64,000 bases of DNA from Caulobacter sp. CCH9-E1. Its GTDB lineage: Bacteria; Pseudomonadota; Alphaproteobacteria; Caulobacterales; Caulobacteraceae. Where the stretch lies: the NCBI RefSeq assembly GCF_001556515.1, contig NZ_LSJA01000317.1, positions 1-64,000 on the forward strand, written 5' to 3'. Under the pieces are notes generated by a model. The model searched no databases. It saw only the letters and a program-made list of their open reading frames with translations, and was not told where the DNA came from. Below are positions 1 to 9,830 of this stretch, in pieces. How positions within the stretch are numbered: position 1 is the stretch's first letter; every line of letters starts with the position of its first letter. The translations under genes and the position numbers were made by a program.

Positions 1-155
1 AACGCTCACGCCCGCCGTCCTCATGGAAACAACAGCCTGGCGGAGCGGTCGACGAGCCGAAACGCTATCAAACCTTACGGTCTCCGGGTTCGCCCGGCCG
101 CTCCGTCGCCTCCCCATCCCTTCAGCGAGCGATCGCGTGAAGCCGAGGAAACACG

Positions 156-270
156 CCCCTCCCCTGGATGGGGAGGGGTAGGGGTGGGGTGGTCACGGCA
201 GTCGATGCCGCGCGCCACCACCACCTCATCAGTCACCCCATCCCCGGCCCTTCCCCATCAAGGGGAAGGG
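156..270. repeat. Composite palindromic intergenic element
   Basis: Two perfect 9-bp hairpins sit 70 bases apart: a CCCCTCCCC/GGGGAGGGG stem at 156-164/170-178 and a CCCTTCCCC/GGGGAAGGG stem at 248-256/262-270. Between them are a small hairpin (196-200/206-210) and G-rich and C-rich arms that can pair roughly, so the whole block could fold on itself. This looks like a non-coding intergenic repeat or MITE-like unit. It lies just past the 3' end of the minus-strand aldehyde dehydrogenase gene and could also help end its transcript, although no T tract is present. Bases 1-155 hold no gene I can support, only a small UUCG-type hairpin at 84-97. Confidence 0.5.
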
Positions 271-281
271 AGAGTGCTACT

Positions 282-1805
282 TCAGAGATCGAACCGCACC
301 CCCTGGGCCAGCGGCAGGGCCCCCGAATAGTTCACGGTCGCGGTCTGGCGGCGCATGTACTGCTTCCAGCTGTCCGAACCGCTCTCGCGGCCGCCGCCGG
401 TCTCCTTCTCGCCGCCGAACGCGCCGCCGATCTCGGCGCCCGAGGGGCCGATGTTGACGTTGGCGATGCCGCAGTCGCTGCCGGCGGCCGACAGGAAGGC
501 CTCGGCCTCGCGGACGTCGTTGGTCATCACACAGGAGGACAGACCCTGGGGAACGTCGTTCTGGATCGCCACCGCCTCGTCGAAGTCCGCGTACGGCACG
601 ACGTGCAGCAGGGGCGCGAAGGTCTCGCGCTGCATGCACGGCGCGGGGGCGGGCAGGCGGGCCAGGGCCGGGCGGACGTAGAAGGCCTCGGGCCACTGAT
701 CGGCCAGCAGGCGCTCGCCGCCGCTGACGGTCCCCCCCTCGGTCCGGACGGCGCCCATCGCGGCGACGAAGGCGTCATAGGCCTGGCGATCGATCAGCGG
801 ACCGAGAAGCGTCTTGCCCTCGCGCGGATCGCCGACCGGCAGGCGCTGGAAGGCGGTCTCGACCGCGTCCGAGACCTTGTCGACCAGGCTTTCGTGGACG
901 ATCAGCCGGCGCAGGGACGTACAGCGCTGGCCGGCGGTGCCGGCGGCCGAGAAGACGATGGCGCGCAGGGCCAAAGAGAGGTCGGCCGAAGGCGTGACAA
1001 TCATGGCGTTGTTGCCGCCCAGCTCCAGGATCGAGCGGCCGAAGCGTTCGGCGACCAGCGGGGCGAGCGCCTTGCCCATGCGCGTGGAGCCGGTGGCGCT
1101 GACCAGCGGGATGCGCGGATCGCGGGCCAGGCGCTCGCCCGCGTCGCGGCCGCCCTGGACCACCGACACCAAGCCTTCGGGCGCGTCGCCGAAGCGAGCC
1201 AGGGCGCGCTCGAGAATGGCGTGGGTGGCCAGCGCCGTGAGCGGCGTCTTCTCGGACGGCTTCCAGATCACCGGATCGCCGCAGACCAGGGCCAGGCACG
1301 CGTTCCAGGCCCAGACGGCGACCGGGAAGTTGAAGGCGCTGATCACCGCGACCGGACCCAGCGGGTGCCAGGTCTCGCGCATGGCGTGGCCCGGACGCTC
1401 GGACGCGATGGTCAGGCCATGCAACTGGCGCGACAGGCCGACGGCGAAGTCGCAGATGTCGATCATCTCCTGGACCTCGCCGGCCGCCTCCGAGGCGATC
1501 TTGCCGGCTTCCAGGGTGACGAGGGCGGCCAGATCGGACTTGGCCGCGCGCAGCTCTTCGCCGAACAGGCGCACCAGTTCGCCGCGTCGCGGGGCGGGGA
1601 CCACGCGCCAGGCGTCGAAGGCGCGACGGCCGGCCGCGACCTTGGCCTCGATCTCGCGGGCGTCGTCGAAGGCGACATGGGTCAGGACGGAGCCGTCGAT
1701 CGGGCTGCGCACCGGCTGGCCGGCGTCGGCGGGGCGGGCCGGGACGCCCAGCTTGTCCAGGAGGTCGCGGGCGTGGGCGGCGGGAGTCGGGAAGGACTGG
1801 GTCAT
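282..1805 (-). CDS. Aldehyde dehydrogenase, ALDH7/antiquitin type (probable piperideine-6-carboxylate dehydrogenase)
   Basis: NAD-dependent oxidation of an aldehyde to the acid, probably in the cytosol. The 507-aa length and layout fit the ALDH7 family: N159 in the AFNFP motif, the general base E261 in ELGGNN, and the catalytic C295 in GQRCTS. The C-terminal [16 protein letters not shown] signature is typical of antiquitins. Family members oxidise alpha-aminoadipic semialdehyde in lysine breakdown, which is the likely but unproven substrate here. No other lysine catabolism gene is adjacent. It diverges from folD across about 100 bp. Confidence 0.9.
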   Translation of the reverse strand: MTQSFPTPAAHARDLLDKLGVPARPADAGQPVRSPIDGSVLTHVAFDDAREIEAKVAAGRRAFDAWRVVPAPRRGELVRLFGEELRAAKSDLAALVTLEAGKIASEAAGEVQEMIDICDFAVGLSRQLHGLTIASERPGHAMRETWHPLGPVAVISAFNFPVAVWAWNACLALVCGDPVIWKPSEKTPLTALATHAILERALARFGDAPEGLVSVVQGGRDAGERLARDPRIPLVSATGSTRMGKALAPLVAERFGRSILELGGNNAMIVTPSADLSLALRAIVFSAAGTAGQRCTSLRRLIVHESLVDKVSDAVETAFQRLPVGDPREGKTLLGPLIDRQAYDAFVAAMGAVRTEGGTVSGGERLLADQWPEAFYVRPALARLPAPAPCMQRETFAPLLHVVPYADFDEAVAIQNDVPQGLSSCVMTNDVREAEAFLSAAGSDCGIANVNIGPSGAEIGGAFGGEKETGGGRESGSDSWKQYMRRQTATVNYSGALPLAQGVRFDL

Positions 1806-1907
1806 AACCCTGGAAAACGCCCACCGGAGGTTCGGGTCAAGTCCTCGGCGGCGGCGTTGCGCGGCGCGCGTCGAGCGGCTAGGGACGGGTCAAGCAGGAG
1901 AACCCCC

Positions 1908-2801
1908 ATGGCGCAGGCTAAACTCATCGACGGCAAGGCTTTCGCGGCCGATCTGCGGGCCAAGATCGCCAAGGAGGTGGCCGAGCTGAAGGCCAAGCAT
2001 GGCGTGACGCCGGGCCTGGCCGTGGTGCTGGTCGGCGAGGATCCGGCCAGTCAGGTCTATGTCCGCAACAAGGGCGAACAGACCGAAGCCGCTGGCATGT
2101 ACTCCGAAACCCATCGCCTGCCGGCCGAGACCACGCAGGACGAGCTGCTGGCCGTCGTCGCCAAGCTGAACGCCGATCCCAAGATCCACGGCGTGCTGGT
2201 CCAGTTCCCGGTGCCGCCGCACATCAGCCAGATGGACGTCGTGGCGGCGCTGTCGCCGGACAAGGACGTCGATGGCCTGACCGTGACCAACGCCGGTCGC
2301 CTGGCCAGCGGCCTGCCGGCCCTGACGCCCTGCACGCCGCTGGGCTGCATGATGCTGCTGAAGGACACGCTGGGCGATCTCTCCGGCAAGAACGCCGTCG
2401 TGATCGGCCGCTCGAACCTGATGGGCAAGCCGATGGCCCAGATGCTGCTGGCCGCCGACTGCACCGTCACCATCGCCCACTCGCGCTCCAAGGATCTGCC
2501 GGGCATCGTTCGACAGGCCGACATCGTCGTGGCCGCCGTGGGGCGCGCCGAGATGGTCAAGGCCGACTGGGTCAAGCCGGGCGCGACCGTGATCGACGTC
2601 GGCATCACCCGCTATCCGGCCCGCGATCCCGCGGCCGCGGCGGCGGGCAAGACCCGCCTTGTCGGCGACGTCGCCTTCGACGAGGTTCGCGAGGTCGCCG
2701 GCGCGATCACGCCGGTTCCGGGGGGAGTCGGACCGATGACCATCGCCTGCCTGCTGGCCAACACGCTGACGGCGGCCAAGCGCTTGTCGGGGATCGCTTG
2801 A
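1908..2801 (+). CDS. folD: Bifunctional methylenetetrahydrofolate dehydrogenase / methenyltetrahydrofolate cyclohydrolase
   Basis: FolD interconverts 5,10-methylene-, methenyl- and 10-formyl-tetrahydrofolate, feeding one-carbon units to purine and formyl-Met synthesis. The 297-aa protein has the active-site pair Y51/K55 (YVRNK), the folate-binding PCTPLGCM segment, the nucleotide-binding [11 protein letters not shown] loop and the closing PGGVGPMT motif. The ATG at 1908 was chosen because AGGAG lies 7 bases upstream and homology begins there. The frame stays open far upstream, but only as an antisense shadow of the dehydrogenase gene. The stop overlaps the next start by one base, so the cytochrome gene is probably co-transcribed. 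Confidence 0.97.
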   Translation: MAQAKLIDGKAFAADLRAKIAKEVAELKAKHGVTPGLAVVLVGEDPASQVYVRNKGEQTEAAGMYSETHRLPAETTQDELLAVVAKLNADPKIHGVLVQFPVPPHISQMDVVAALSPDKDVDGLTVTNAGRLASGLPALTPCTPLGCMMLLKDTLGDLSGKNAVVIGRSNLMGKPMAQMLLAADCTVTIAHSRSKDLPGIVRQADIVVAAVGRAEMVKADWVKPGATVIDVGITRYPARDPAAAAAGKTRLVGDVAFDEVREVAGAITPVPGGVGPMTIACLLANTLTAAKRLSGIA

Positions 2802-3157
2802 TGAAGCGGCTGGCCCTTCTCGCCTCCGCCCTGATCCTCGCGGCCTGCGGAGCCAAGCCTCCGCCGCCGCCCACGCCCGAGCAGGCCCTGGCGCTGCGTC
2901 CGGCCGACGCGCGCCTGGCCGCGCTGTACGAAACCTCTTGTCGCGCGTGCCACGCCATGCCGGAGACGGGCGCTCCGATGGTGCATGATCGGGCGGCCTG
3001 GGACCCGCGCTGGAAGCAGGGCGAGGCCGTGCTGCTGGATCACACGATCCAGGGCTTCAACGCCATGCCGGCGACCGGCCAATGCGCCACTTGCACGCCG
3101 GACGATTTCAAGGCCCTGATACGGTTCATGGCGGGGCGCGAAGACTCCGCGACGTAA
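2801..3157 (+). CDS. Class I (c5-like) cytochrome c, predicted lipoprotein
   Basis: Small periplasmic electron carrier of 118 aa. A hydrophobic signal ends in the lipobox LAAC (C16), followed by a proline-rich linker. The haem site CRACH is at residues 47-51. A probable axial Met is in the FNAMPATG segment, followed by CATC, the extra cysteine pair seen in many c5-type cytochromes. The ATG at 2801 overlaps the folD stop by one base; a TTG lies directly in front of it. It is 22 bp upstream of a flavin lactone oxidase, whose electrons it could accept, though this is inference. Confidence 0.88.
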   Translation: MKRLALLASALILAACGAKPPPPPTPEQALALRPADARLAALYETSCRACHAMPETGAPMVHDRAAWDPRWKQGEAVLLDHTIQGFNAMPATGQCATCTPDDFKALIRFMAGREDSAT

Positions 3158-3179
3158 CAAACAACAAGCGGGCGGAAGC

Positions 3180-4583
3180 ATGATCTCCAGGCGTGGGGCC
3201 CTGATCGCGGGCGGAACGGGCGTGGCGGTGGTCGCCGGCGGCGCGGCGGCCTACAAGGTCGCCACCGGAGACAAGCCCGAACCGCCTTCGCCGCCCTCCG
3301 TCAACGCCGACGGCAAGCTGCTCTGGCGCAACTGGTCGGGCATCCAGAACGCCTATCCCGCCGCCCGCCTGGCGCCCAAGGACGAGGGCGAGCTGGCCCT
3401 GGCCTTGAAGACCGCCCAGGGACCGATCCGTCCGGTGGGCGCGGGCCACTCCTTCACCGCCCTGGCGCCGACGACCGGGACGCTCGTCTCGCTGGACGCC
3501 ATGGCCGGCGTGGTCGACTGGGAGGGCGACGCGGCGATTGTCCGCACCGGCACGCGGCTTGGCGCGCTCGGGCCGATGCTGGCCGAGAAGGGCCGGGCGC
3601 TCCCGAACCTGCCCGACATCAACAAGCAGTCGCTGGGCGGCGCGCTGGGCACCGCCACCCACGGCGCCGGGGCGAAGATCCCGGCTCTGCACGGCGACGT
3701 CACGGGCCTGCGGCTCGTCACGCCCTCGGGCCAGGTGATCGACGCCGACGCCGAGAAGAACCCGGAGATCTTCCAGGCCGCTCTCGTCTCGCTGGGCGCG
3801 CTGGGCGTGATCAGCCAGGTGCGGATCAGGACCAGCGCCAATCGCCGCCTGCGCCGCCGCGTCTGGCTCGAGCCGTTCGAGGAGGCGCTGGCCAACGCCG
3901 AGGCGCGCTGGGCCCAGCACCGCAACTTCGAGTTCTACGCCGTGCCGTTCACGGGCCTGGCGGCCAACATCAGCCATGACGAGACCGACGATCCGGCCCT
4001 GCCGCGCGGTCCCGACCAGGACACCGAATTCCTTGAGGCGCTGAAGGGCTTGCGCAATCTGCTGGGCTTCGCGACCCCGGTGCGCAAGGCCGCCGCCAAG
4101 GCGCTGCTGTCGACCGCCAAGCCCGAGACCGCCGTCGACGAGGGCTGGAAGCTGCTGTCGACCGAGCGGCCGGTGCGCTTCAACGAGATGGAGTTCCACC
4201 TGCCGGTCGAGAACCAGCTGAAGGCCCTGGAGGAGGTCGTTCGCACGATCGAGAAGGAGCGGCCCGACGTCTTCTTTCCGATCGAGGCGCGGCGGATCGC
4301 GTCCGACGACGCCTGGCTGTCGCCGTTCCATGGCGGACCGCGCGGCTCGGTGGCGGTGCACGCCTACTACCGTGACGACTTCAGCTTCCTCTACAGCCTG
4401 GTTGAGCCGATCTTCCGCCGCTACGAGGGGCGACCGCATTGGGGCAAGCTGCATACGCTGCGGGGGCAGCAGTTGGCGGCGCTGTATCCGCGCTGGAACG
4501 ACTACCTGGCCGTCCGCCAGGAACTGGATCCGGAAGGCCGGATGCTCAACCCGTACCTGCGGGGGCTGTTTGGCCTGACCTAG
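3180..4583 (+). CDS. FAD-linked oxidoreductase, D-arabinono-1,4-lactone oxidase family
   Basis: Predicted exported flavoenzyme of 467 aa. The N-terminus MISRRGALIAGG has an RR pair followed by a hydrophobic stretch, resembling a Tat signal, which suits export of a folded FAD protein. After a proline-rich linker come the FAD-binding region (VGAGHSFT, then GGALGTATHGAG) and the ALO C-terminal domain with PHWGKLH and the ending DPEGRMLNPYL. Family members oxidise sugar lactones such as arabinonolactone, galactonolactone or gulonolactone. The residue after GHS is F, so covalent histidyl flavin of the GHSHS type is not expected. Its partner is probably the cytochrome c encoded just upstream. Confidence 0.88.
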   Translation: MISRRGALIAGGTGVAVVAGGAAAYKVATGDKPEPPSPPSVNADGKLLWRNWSGIQNAYPAARLAPKDEGELALALKTAQGPIRPVGAGHSFTALAPTTGTLVSLDAMAGVVDWEGDAAIVRTGTRLGALGPMLAEKGRALPNLPDINKQSLGGALGTATHGAGAKIPALHGDVTGLRLVTPSGQVIDADAEKNPEIFQAALVSLGALGVISQVRIRTSANRRLRRRVWLEPFEEALANAEARWAQHRNFEFYAVPFTGLAANISHDETDDPALPRGPDQDTEFLEALKGLRNLLGFATPVRKAAAKALLSTAKPETAVDEGWKLLSTERPVRFNEMEFHLPVENQLKALEEVVRTIEKERPDVFFPIEARRIASDDAWLSPFHGGPRGSVAVHAYYRDDFSFLYSLVEPIFRRYEGRPHWGKLHTLRGQQLAALYPRWNDYLAVRQELDPEGRMLNPYLRGLFGLT

Positions 4584-5068
4584 CCGGCCGAGCTCAGGTA
4601 CTCGGCGACGCGCGCTTCCAGCTCGGTGACGAGCGGGCGGCCGACCGGGTGGGTGTCAACGCGAATGTCGTCGCGGACGCAGGCCTTGATCGCATCGATG
4701 TGGGCGTCGACCAGGAACATCGGCGCGGACAGCCGCGTCGCCGGATCGTCGATCAGCTTGCACAGCGAAGCGGACAGGCGCGTGATCAGCGGGAACTCGT
4801 AGGTCGCGCCCAGGCCCTTCAGGTCGTGAGCGCGAAGGTACAGGGTCTCGACCGTCTCGGCGTTGAGGCCTTCGGTGCGGACGGCTTGGCGAGCGGCTTC
4901 CAGCTTGACGATCTCGTCGTCCAGCCATTGGGCGAAGTTCCCGGAAAGGCTTTTCAGCGCCGCCTCGGCCTTGGCGATCGCGGCCATGTCGATGCCGCCG
5001 CGCCCGCCCACCTTGAGCTTGAGCATGTTCGGCACCTGGATCACCTCGGCGGTGGTCTTGTTCGTCAC
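4580..5068 (-). CDS. Hpt (histidine phosphotransfer) domain protein
   Basis: Probable phosphorelay intermediate of 162 aa. The centre carries the Hpt signature RAHDLKGLGATY, with H81 as the likely phospho-accepting histidine, followed by the usual helical region (LITRLSASLCKLID). No kinase, receiver or DNA-binding domain is fused, so it must act between separate proteins. Translation probably starts at GTG 5066-5068, preceded by a strong GGGGAGG five bases upstream. The 3' end overlaps the convergent lactone oxidase gene by four bases. It is longer than typical single-domain Hpt proteins; the partner kinase is not in this window. Confidence 0.85.
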   Translation of the reverse strand: MTNKTTAEVIQVPNMLKLKVGGRGGIDMAAIAKAEAALKSLSGNFAQWLDDEIVKLEAARQAVRTEGLNAETVETLYLRAHDLKGLGATYEFPLITRLSASLCKLIDDPATRLSAPMFLVDAHIDAIKACVRDDIRVDTHPVGRPLVTELEARVAEYLSSAG

Positions 5069-5159
5069 GATCGCCTCCCCAGCGGCGGATACTTAAGTGA
5101 CGCTAACATAGCAGGCGTTAACATTGAGTGAGACCGCACCTACCGTGCGACCCAACGTC

Positions 5160-5942
5160 TCAGGCCGAGAACTGCTCGGCCAACACACGCTCTTCGAGAC
5201 TACGGCCGGCGTCGAACAGCATGGACAGCGAGGTGCCGCGATCTTCGGAGATGTGGACCTCCATCACGTCCCGCACCTCGAAGTTATCGGCGACGGCGCT
5301 GACGGGGCGCTTGTCGGCCTCCAGGATCTCGAACGTCACGCGGGCCGACTGCGGCAGCAGGGCCCCACGCCAGCGCCGGGGCCGGAAGGCGCTGATCGGC
5401 GTCAGTGCCAGGACATGGCCGTCGATCGGGATGATCGGGCCATGCGCCGAAAGATTGTAGGCGGTAGAGCCGGCCGGCGTCGCCAGCAGGGCGCCGTCGC
5501 AGACCAGCTCGCCCATCCGCACCTTACCGTCGATCGAGATGCGCAGCTTGGCGGTCTGGCGGGTCTGGCGCAGCAGCGAGACCTCGTTGATCGCCAGGGC
5601 GCGGTGTTGGGTCCGGCGAGAGTCGATCGCCACCATGGCCAGCGGATGGATGACCGCCCGTTCGGCGGCGTTGATCCGCTCCAAGAGGCCGTCCTCGCTG
5701 TACTCGTTCATCAAGAAGCCGACCGAGCCCCGGTTCATGCCGTAGATCGGCGTCTGAGAGGCGATGGCCTCGTGCAGCGTCTCCAGCATGAAGCCGTCGC
5801 CGCCGAGCGCGACGATCACCTGCGCATTGTCCTCGCCGACGTCGCCGTAACGCGCGACCAGCCGCTCACGGGCCTCTTGCGCCTCGGGCCGGTCGCTGGA
5901 CTTGAACGCCAGGCGAGTCACGAAAGGTTGCGGCTGGTACAT
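5160..5942 (-). CDS. nadK: NAD kinase
   Basis: Phosphorylates NAD to NADP using ATP or polyphosphate, in the cytosol. Diagnostic segments are [13 protein letters not shown] (the GGDG active-site loop), [13 protein letters not shown] (the NE/NRG region) and [21 protein letters not shown]. The ATG at 5942 gives 260 aa starting MYQPQPF and puts the start 31 bases past the end of the upstream DUF2336 gene. The frame is open 31 codons further upstream into that gene, but that part does not look like NadK. No strong ribosome site is visible, so coupling to the upstream gene is plausible. Confidence 0.95.
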   Translation of the reverse strand: MYQPQPFVTRLAFKSSDRPEAQEARERLVARYGDVGEDNAQVIVALGGDGFMLETLHEAIASQTPIYGMNRGSVGFLMNEYSEDGLLERINAAERAVIHPLAMVAIDSRRTQHRALAINEVSLLRQTRQTAKLRISIDGKVRMGELVCDGALLATPAGSTAYNLSAHGPIIPIDGHVLALTPISAFRPRRWRGALLPQSARVTFEILEADKRPVSAVADNFEVRDVMEVHISEDRGTSLSMLFDAGRSLEERVLAEQFSA

Positions 5943-5973
5943 GGCGCCAAGAGGCGGCAAGCCCGGGCGGTTG

Positions 5974-7149
5974 TCAAACCGCGCCGACCGCCTGTCGGAA
6001 GGCCATGCCGGCGATGTCCGGCGTAAAGGGGCCAAAGGCGCTGCCGGCGCGGCGCAGGCCCTCGTCGCCGCCGCCAGGACGGCCGCCGTTCAGGTGGCGG
6101 ACGTGCTCCAGGATCGTCGGAAAGACGCTGCGGTCGATGCCGACGGCCGAACAGGCGAGGGCCAGCAACTCGGGCTTGGCGCTGTCGATGGCCCGGCGGA
6201 TCTGCGTCGGCTCGAAATCGCCCAGCCGCGCCAGGGCCATGATGAACAGCTGTAGCCGTCCTTCGCGCAGCACCCGCAGCAGGTAGCCAGGTCGGAGCTG
6301 GCCCGCCGAGTCGAGCTTCTCGATCAGGGAGCGCTCCATGTCCTCGCGGTCTTCGTCTTGCTCGACGGGGCCGATCTCGATCTCGGTCTCGCCGCGATGG
6401 GCGGCGCGCAACGCTTCGTCCAGCGCCCCTTGCATGCGGGCGGTGTCGAGGTTGAAGCGGGAGGCAAGGGCCTCGCGCAGGGCGTGGCCGACCAGAACAT
6501 AGAGCTGCTCCGCCAACTCGCTGGACATCCGCGGGTGCCGGGCCAGTGGCGAGCGCAGGGCGACCACATCGCGCGAACGGTCAACAAGGCGCTGCATGGC
6601 CTGGTCGGAAATCTCGGCGCTCTCGTTGGCCGCCAGGGCGGTCAGGACGGCCGGCTCGTCGCGCTGGATGATGGCGTCGACCACGGGAGGCGACAGACGT
6701 GGACGGCGGGCGATCTCGATCTGGTGTTCCAGCGTCGCCTGGACCAGCAGGCGGACCAGGTCGTGGTCTTTGAGCACAGGGCTGCGGGCGATGATCGGTC
6801 GGGCGATCTCGATCTCGTCGAGCGCCATGATGTTGATCAGGGCCGACGGCGCCCAGTCTGCGTCGGCCAGGCGCTCCGACAGGCGATGGCGGATGTCGCG
6901 TTCGGCCTCGACCACAAGGGTCATGAAGATCGAATTCAGCAAGGCCTGGACGTCGGGATGGGTCGGCTCGCCCTTGGCGCGTCCCGCTTCGCAGAGATCG
7001 ATGATCCCCGTGAGCAGGCGTTCGCGGTCACCCGGCTCGCGACTGCGAGCCAGCGTCATAAGCGTGGAGATCTCGACGGCTGAAATGGCCCGACTCCTCG
7101 AATCCGCAGGCGCTTCAAGGATGACCTTGCGGAGGCCAAATGAAAACAT
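5974..7149 (-). CDS. DUF2336 family protein
   Basis: A 391-aa predicted all-helical cytosolic protein with no signal peptide or membrane span. Recurring short helical units (such as [15 protein letters not shown] and [15 protein letters not shown]) suggest an alpha-solenoid resembling HEAT repeats, as described for DUF2336 proteins, which are common in Caulobacterales and often present in several copies. An acidic stretch ([11 protein letters not shown]) splits the N- and C-terminal halves. It precedes nadK by 31 bp on the same strand and diverges from glpK by 67 bp. No function can be assigned; a scaffold or regulator role is a guess from the fold. Confidence 0.8.
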   Translation of the reverse strand: MFSFGLRKVILEAPADSRSRAISAVEISTLMTLARSREPGDRERLLTGIIDLCEAGRAKGEPTHPDVQALLNSIFMTLVVEAERDIRHRLSERLADADWAPSALINIMALDEIEIARPIIARSPVLKDHDLVRLLVQATLEHQIEIARRPRLSPPVVDAIIQRDEPAVLTALAANESAEISDQAMQRLVDRSRDVVALRSPLARHPRMSSELAEQLYVLVGHALREALASRFNLDTARMQGALDEALRAAHRGETEIEIGPVEQDEDREDMERSLIEKLDSAGQLRPGYLLRVLREGRLQLFIMALARLGDFEPTQIRRAIDSAKPELLALACSAVGIDRSVFPTILEHVRHLNGGRPGGGDEGLRRAGSAFGPFTPDIAGMAFRQAVGAV

Positions 7150-7216
7150 GCTTAAAGGCGATGTCTGGCGTCGGCGTGAATCGTGACCGGCGGCCGCTTA
7201 CGAGGGAGGACGCCGA

Positions 7217-8707
7217 ATGGCGCAAGACCTGATCCTGGCTCTGGACCAGGGCACCACGAGCACGCGCGCCATTCTGTTCGACCACGAAGGGCGGGCTTTG
7301 GCCGAGGCCTCGCGGCCGCTCCGCCAGGACTATCCGCACGACGGCTGGGTCGAGCACGACGCCGAGGAAATCTACGCCGCCTGCGTGGCCGTGATGCGCG
7401 AGGCCGCCGAGGCCTCGGGACGGGCGGCGGATATCGCCGCGATCGGCGTCACCAATCAGCGCGAGACGGTCGTGGTCTGGGATCGCCATACGGGTCGTCC
7501 GATCCATCCGGCGATCGTCTGGCAGGACCGGCGCACGGCGGACGTCTGCGCCAAGCTCAAGGCCGAAGGTCGCGAAGCGCGGGTGGCCGAGGTCACTGGC
7601 TTGCTGCTCGATCCCTATTTCTCGGCCACCAAGATCGCCTGGCTGCTGGACCATGTGCCCGGGGCGCGAGCTCGGGCCGAGGCGGGCGAGCTGCTGTGCG
7701 GCACCATGGACTGCTGGGTGATCTGGCGGCTGACCGCCGGCGCCGTGCACGCCACCGATGCGACCAACGCCTCGCGGACCCTGCTGTTCGACATCGGCGC
7801 GCAGGAATGGTCGGGCGAGATGTTGGCGCTGTTCGATGTGCCGTCGACCCTACTGCCCAAGGTGCTGGACTGCGTCGACGACTATGGAGCGGTTGAGGCG
7901 GAAGTTCTGGGGCGGCCCGTTCCGATCCGCGGCGTGGCCGGCGACCAGCAGGCGGCGCTGATGGGGCAAGGTTGCGTGTCGCCCGGCCAAATGAAGGCGA
8001 CCTACGGCACCGGCTGCTTCATGCTGATCAACACAGGCGAAGAGAAATGCGTGTCGCGTTCGCGGCTGCTGACCACGGTGGCGGCGCGGGTGAACGGCAA
8101 GACGACCTACGCGCTCGAGGGCTCGATCTTCGTCGCCGGGGCGGCGATCCAGTGGCTGGGCGAGGGCCTGGGCGTCACCGGCGGGCCGCGCGGGGCCGAG
8201 GCCCTGGCGCGCGCCGCCAAGAGCGATCACGGCGTCGTGGTCGTGCCGGCCTTCACGGGCCTCGGCGCGCCCTGGTGGGACGCCGGCGCGCGGGGGGCGA
8301 TCTTCGGCCTGACACGCGATGCTGGCCTGCCGGAGATCGCGGCGGCGACCTATGACGCCTGCGCCCTGCAGAGCCGCGACCTGATCGAGGCGATGCGGGC
8401 CGACGCGCCGGGCGCGTTCGGTGAGGCGGCGCAGCTGCGCATCGATGGCGGCATGTCCAGGAGCGCGTGGTTCTCGCAACGGCTGGCCGACCTGACAGGG
8501 GTCTCGGTGCGCCGGTCGAGCTACCAGGAGACCACGGCCCTGGGCGCGGCTCTCTTCGCCGCGGTCGGCGCGGGACTCTACGCTAGTGTCGAGGAAGCCG
8601 CCGAGGTCAGCCCCGCCGCCGAGACGCTCAAGCCCGCGTTGAAAGAGCACGAACGGGAGGCGGCCTATGCGCGTTGGCTGGACGCCGTGCCGCGCGTTCG
8701 GTCCTGA
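7217..8707 (+). CDS. glpK: Glycerol kinase
   Basis: Phosphorylates glycerol to glycerol-3-phosphate. The 496-aa FGGY-family kinase opens with the ATP-binding LALDQGTTSTRAILFD. It continues with the glycerol-contacting QRET (GVTNQRETVVVWD), WQDRRTA, and the C-terminal ATPase segments TYGTGCFML and RIDGGMSRSAWF. A strong GGGAGGA lies just before the ATG. No glpF or glpD is adjacent, so it stands alone between the divergent DUF2336 gene and the lactonase gene. A hairpin at 8711-8755 follows the stop. Confidence 0.96.
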   Translation: MAQDLILALDQGTTSTRAILFDHEGRALAEASRPLRQDYPHDGWVEHDAEEIYAACVAVMREAAEASGRAADIAAIGVTNQRETVVVWDRHTGRPIHPAIVWQDRRTADVCAKLKAEGREARVAEVTGLLLDPYFSATKIAWLLDHVPGARARAEAGELLCGTMDCWVIWRLTAGAVHATDATNASRTLLFDIGAQEWSGEMLALFDVPSTLLPKVLDCVDDYGAVEAEVLGRPVPIRGVAGDQQAALMGQGCVSPGQMKATYGTGCFMLINTGEEKCVSRSRLLTTVAARVNGKTTYALEGSIFVAGAAIQWLGEGLGVTGGPRGAEALARAAKSDHGVVVVPAFTGLGAPWWDAGARGAIFGLTRDAGLPEIAAATYDACALQSRDLIEAMRADAPGAFGEAAQLRIDGGMSRSAWFSQRLADLTGVSVRRSSYQETTALGAALFAAVGAGLYASVEEAAEVSPAAETLKPALKEHEREAAYARWLDAVPRVRS

Positions 8708-8710
8708 CGT

Positions 8711-8755
8711 TTCGCCGTTGCCGTGACATCGCTGTCATGGTCTCTAGGCGGCGAA
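8711..8755 (+). terminator. Nested stem-loop between glpK and the lactonase gene
   Basis: An outer 7-bp stem (TTCGCCG 8711-8717 with CGGCGAA 8749-8755) encloses an inner 8-bp stem with one G-U pair (8721-8728 with 8733-8740, loop TCGC). It begins four bases after the glpK stop and ends about 20 bases before the next start. No T tract follows, so it may attenuate or stabilise the transcript rather than be a classic intrinsic terminator. Confidence 0.4.
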
Positions 8756-8777
8756 CCAAGAAGCGGAGACCGCCACC

Positions 8778-9830
8778 ATGACGACCCGACGCGCCATGCT
8801 CGCCGCCGGAGCCGCCCTGATCGCCGGAGGACGATCGATGACCGCACAAGCCGCGACGCAGGCTTTTGCCCGCATAGGCCGAATCCGGCGGTTGTCGCCA
8901 GAGCTGGACGCCGTCATCGCGCCCGACGCGGTGATCGAGCAACTGGCCGACGGCATGATCTGGTCGGAGGGACCGGTCTGGATTCCCGATGGCGACTACC
9001 TGCTGTTCTCCGACGTGCCGGGCAACGTCATGTATCGGTGGAGCGAGAAGGACGGAAAGGCCGTCTTCCTGCAGCCGTCCGGCTATGCCGGGCCGCCGAC
9101 CAAGATCTTCCGGGAGCCCGGGACCAACGGCATGACCTTGTCGCTGACCGGTGAGCTGCTGGTCTGCGACCACGGCAATCGCGCCGTCTCCAAGGTTGAT
9201 CTGAAGACCAAGGCCAAGACCGTTCTCGCCGACCGCTTCCAGGGCAAGCGGTTCAACAGCCCCAACGACCTGATCGTCGCGCGGCTGGGTGACCTGAAGG
9301 GTTCGATCTACTTCACCGATCCGCCTTACGGCCTTGAGGGCCTGGACGCCTCGCCGATCAAGGAGCTGCCGTTCAACGGGGTTTATCTGCGCCGTCCGAA
9401 CGGTGAGGTGGCGCTGGTCGACGACAAGCTGACCTTCCCCAACGGGGTGGCTCTGTCGCCGGACGAGGGGCGCCTGTACGTCGCGGTTTCGGATCCCAAG
9501 GGGCCGGTCATCATGGCCTACGACCTTGGTCGCGATGGACTGCCGGTGTCGCGGAAGGTCTTCTTCGACGCTAGCGAATTGCAGAAGGCGGGTGGCCCCG
9601 GTTTGCCTGATGGGATGCGGGTGGACGTCCATGGACGCCTGTTCGCGACTGGTCCGGGCGGGATCCTGATCCTGACGCCTGAGGCCAAGCTTCTCGGTGT
9701 CATCGAGACCGGCTTCCCGACGGCCAACTGCACGTTCGGCGAGGACGGCCGCACGCTGTTCCTGACCTCAAATCACATCCTGGCGCGGGTCCGCACCCTG
9801 ACGTCGGGCCTTACGGGAGCCAAGCGATGA
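8778..9830 (+). CDS. Exported SMP-30/gluconolactonase family protein
   Basis: Predicted periplasmic six-bladed beta-propeller lactonase of 350 aa. It starts with a Tat-like signal (TTRRAMLAAGAALIAGG). Metal-site segments of the SMP-30 family are present: the Glu in WSEGPVW, the Asn in FNSPNDLIV, and the Asp in GLPDGMRVD. The substrate is likely a sugar lactone. Its stop overlaps the start of the next gene, a Gfo/Idh/MocA oxidoreductase, by four bases (ATGA). The two thus form a tight operon in which the oxidoreductase could make the lactone this enzyme opens. Confidence 0.87.
   Translation: MTTRRAMLAAGAALIAGGRSMTAQAATQAFARIGRIRRLSPELDAVIAPDAVIEQLADGMIWSEGPVWIPDGDYLLFSDVPGNVMYRWSEKDGKAVFLQPSGYAGPPTKIFREPGTNGMTLSLTGELLVCDHGNRAVSKVDLKTKAKTVLADRFQGKRFNSPNDLIVARLGDLKGSIYFTDPPYGLEGLDASPIKELPFNGVYLRRPNGEVALVDDKLTFPNGVALSPDEGRLYVAVSDPKGPVIMAYDLGRDGLPVSRKVFFDASELQKAGGPGLPDGMRVDVHGRLFATGPGGILILTPEAKLLGVIETGFPTANCTFGEDGRTLFLTSNHILARVRTLTSGLTGAKR

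Noticed and set aside
168-1907. Long N-terminal extension of the folD reading frame
   Set aside because: It is antisense to the aldehyde dehydrogenase gene, has no folD homology, and ATG 1908 has a good ribosome site.
5093-5120. Several TTAA/TTAAC words before the Hpt gene
   Set aside because: No pair has CtrA consensus spacing and sequence.
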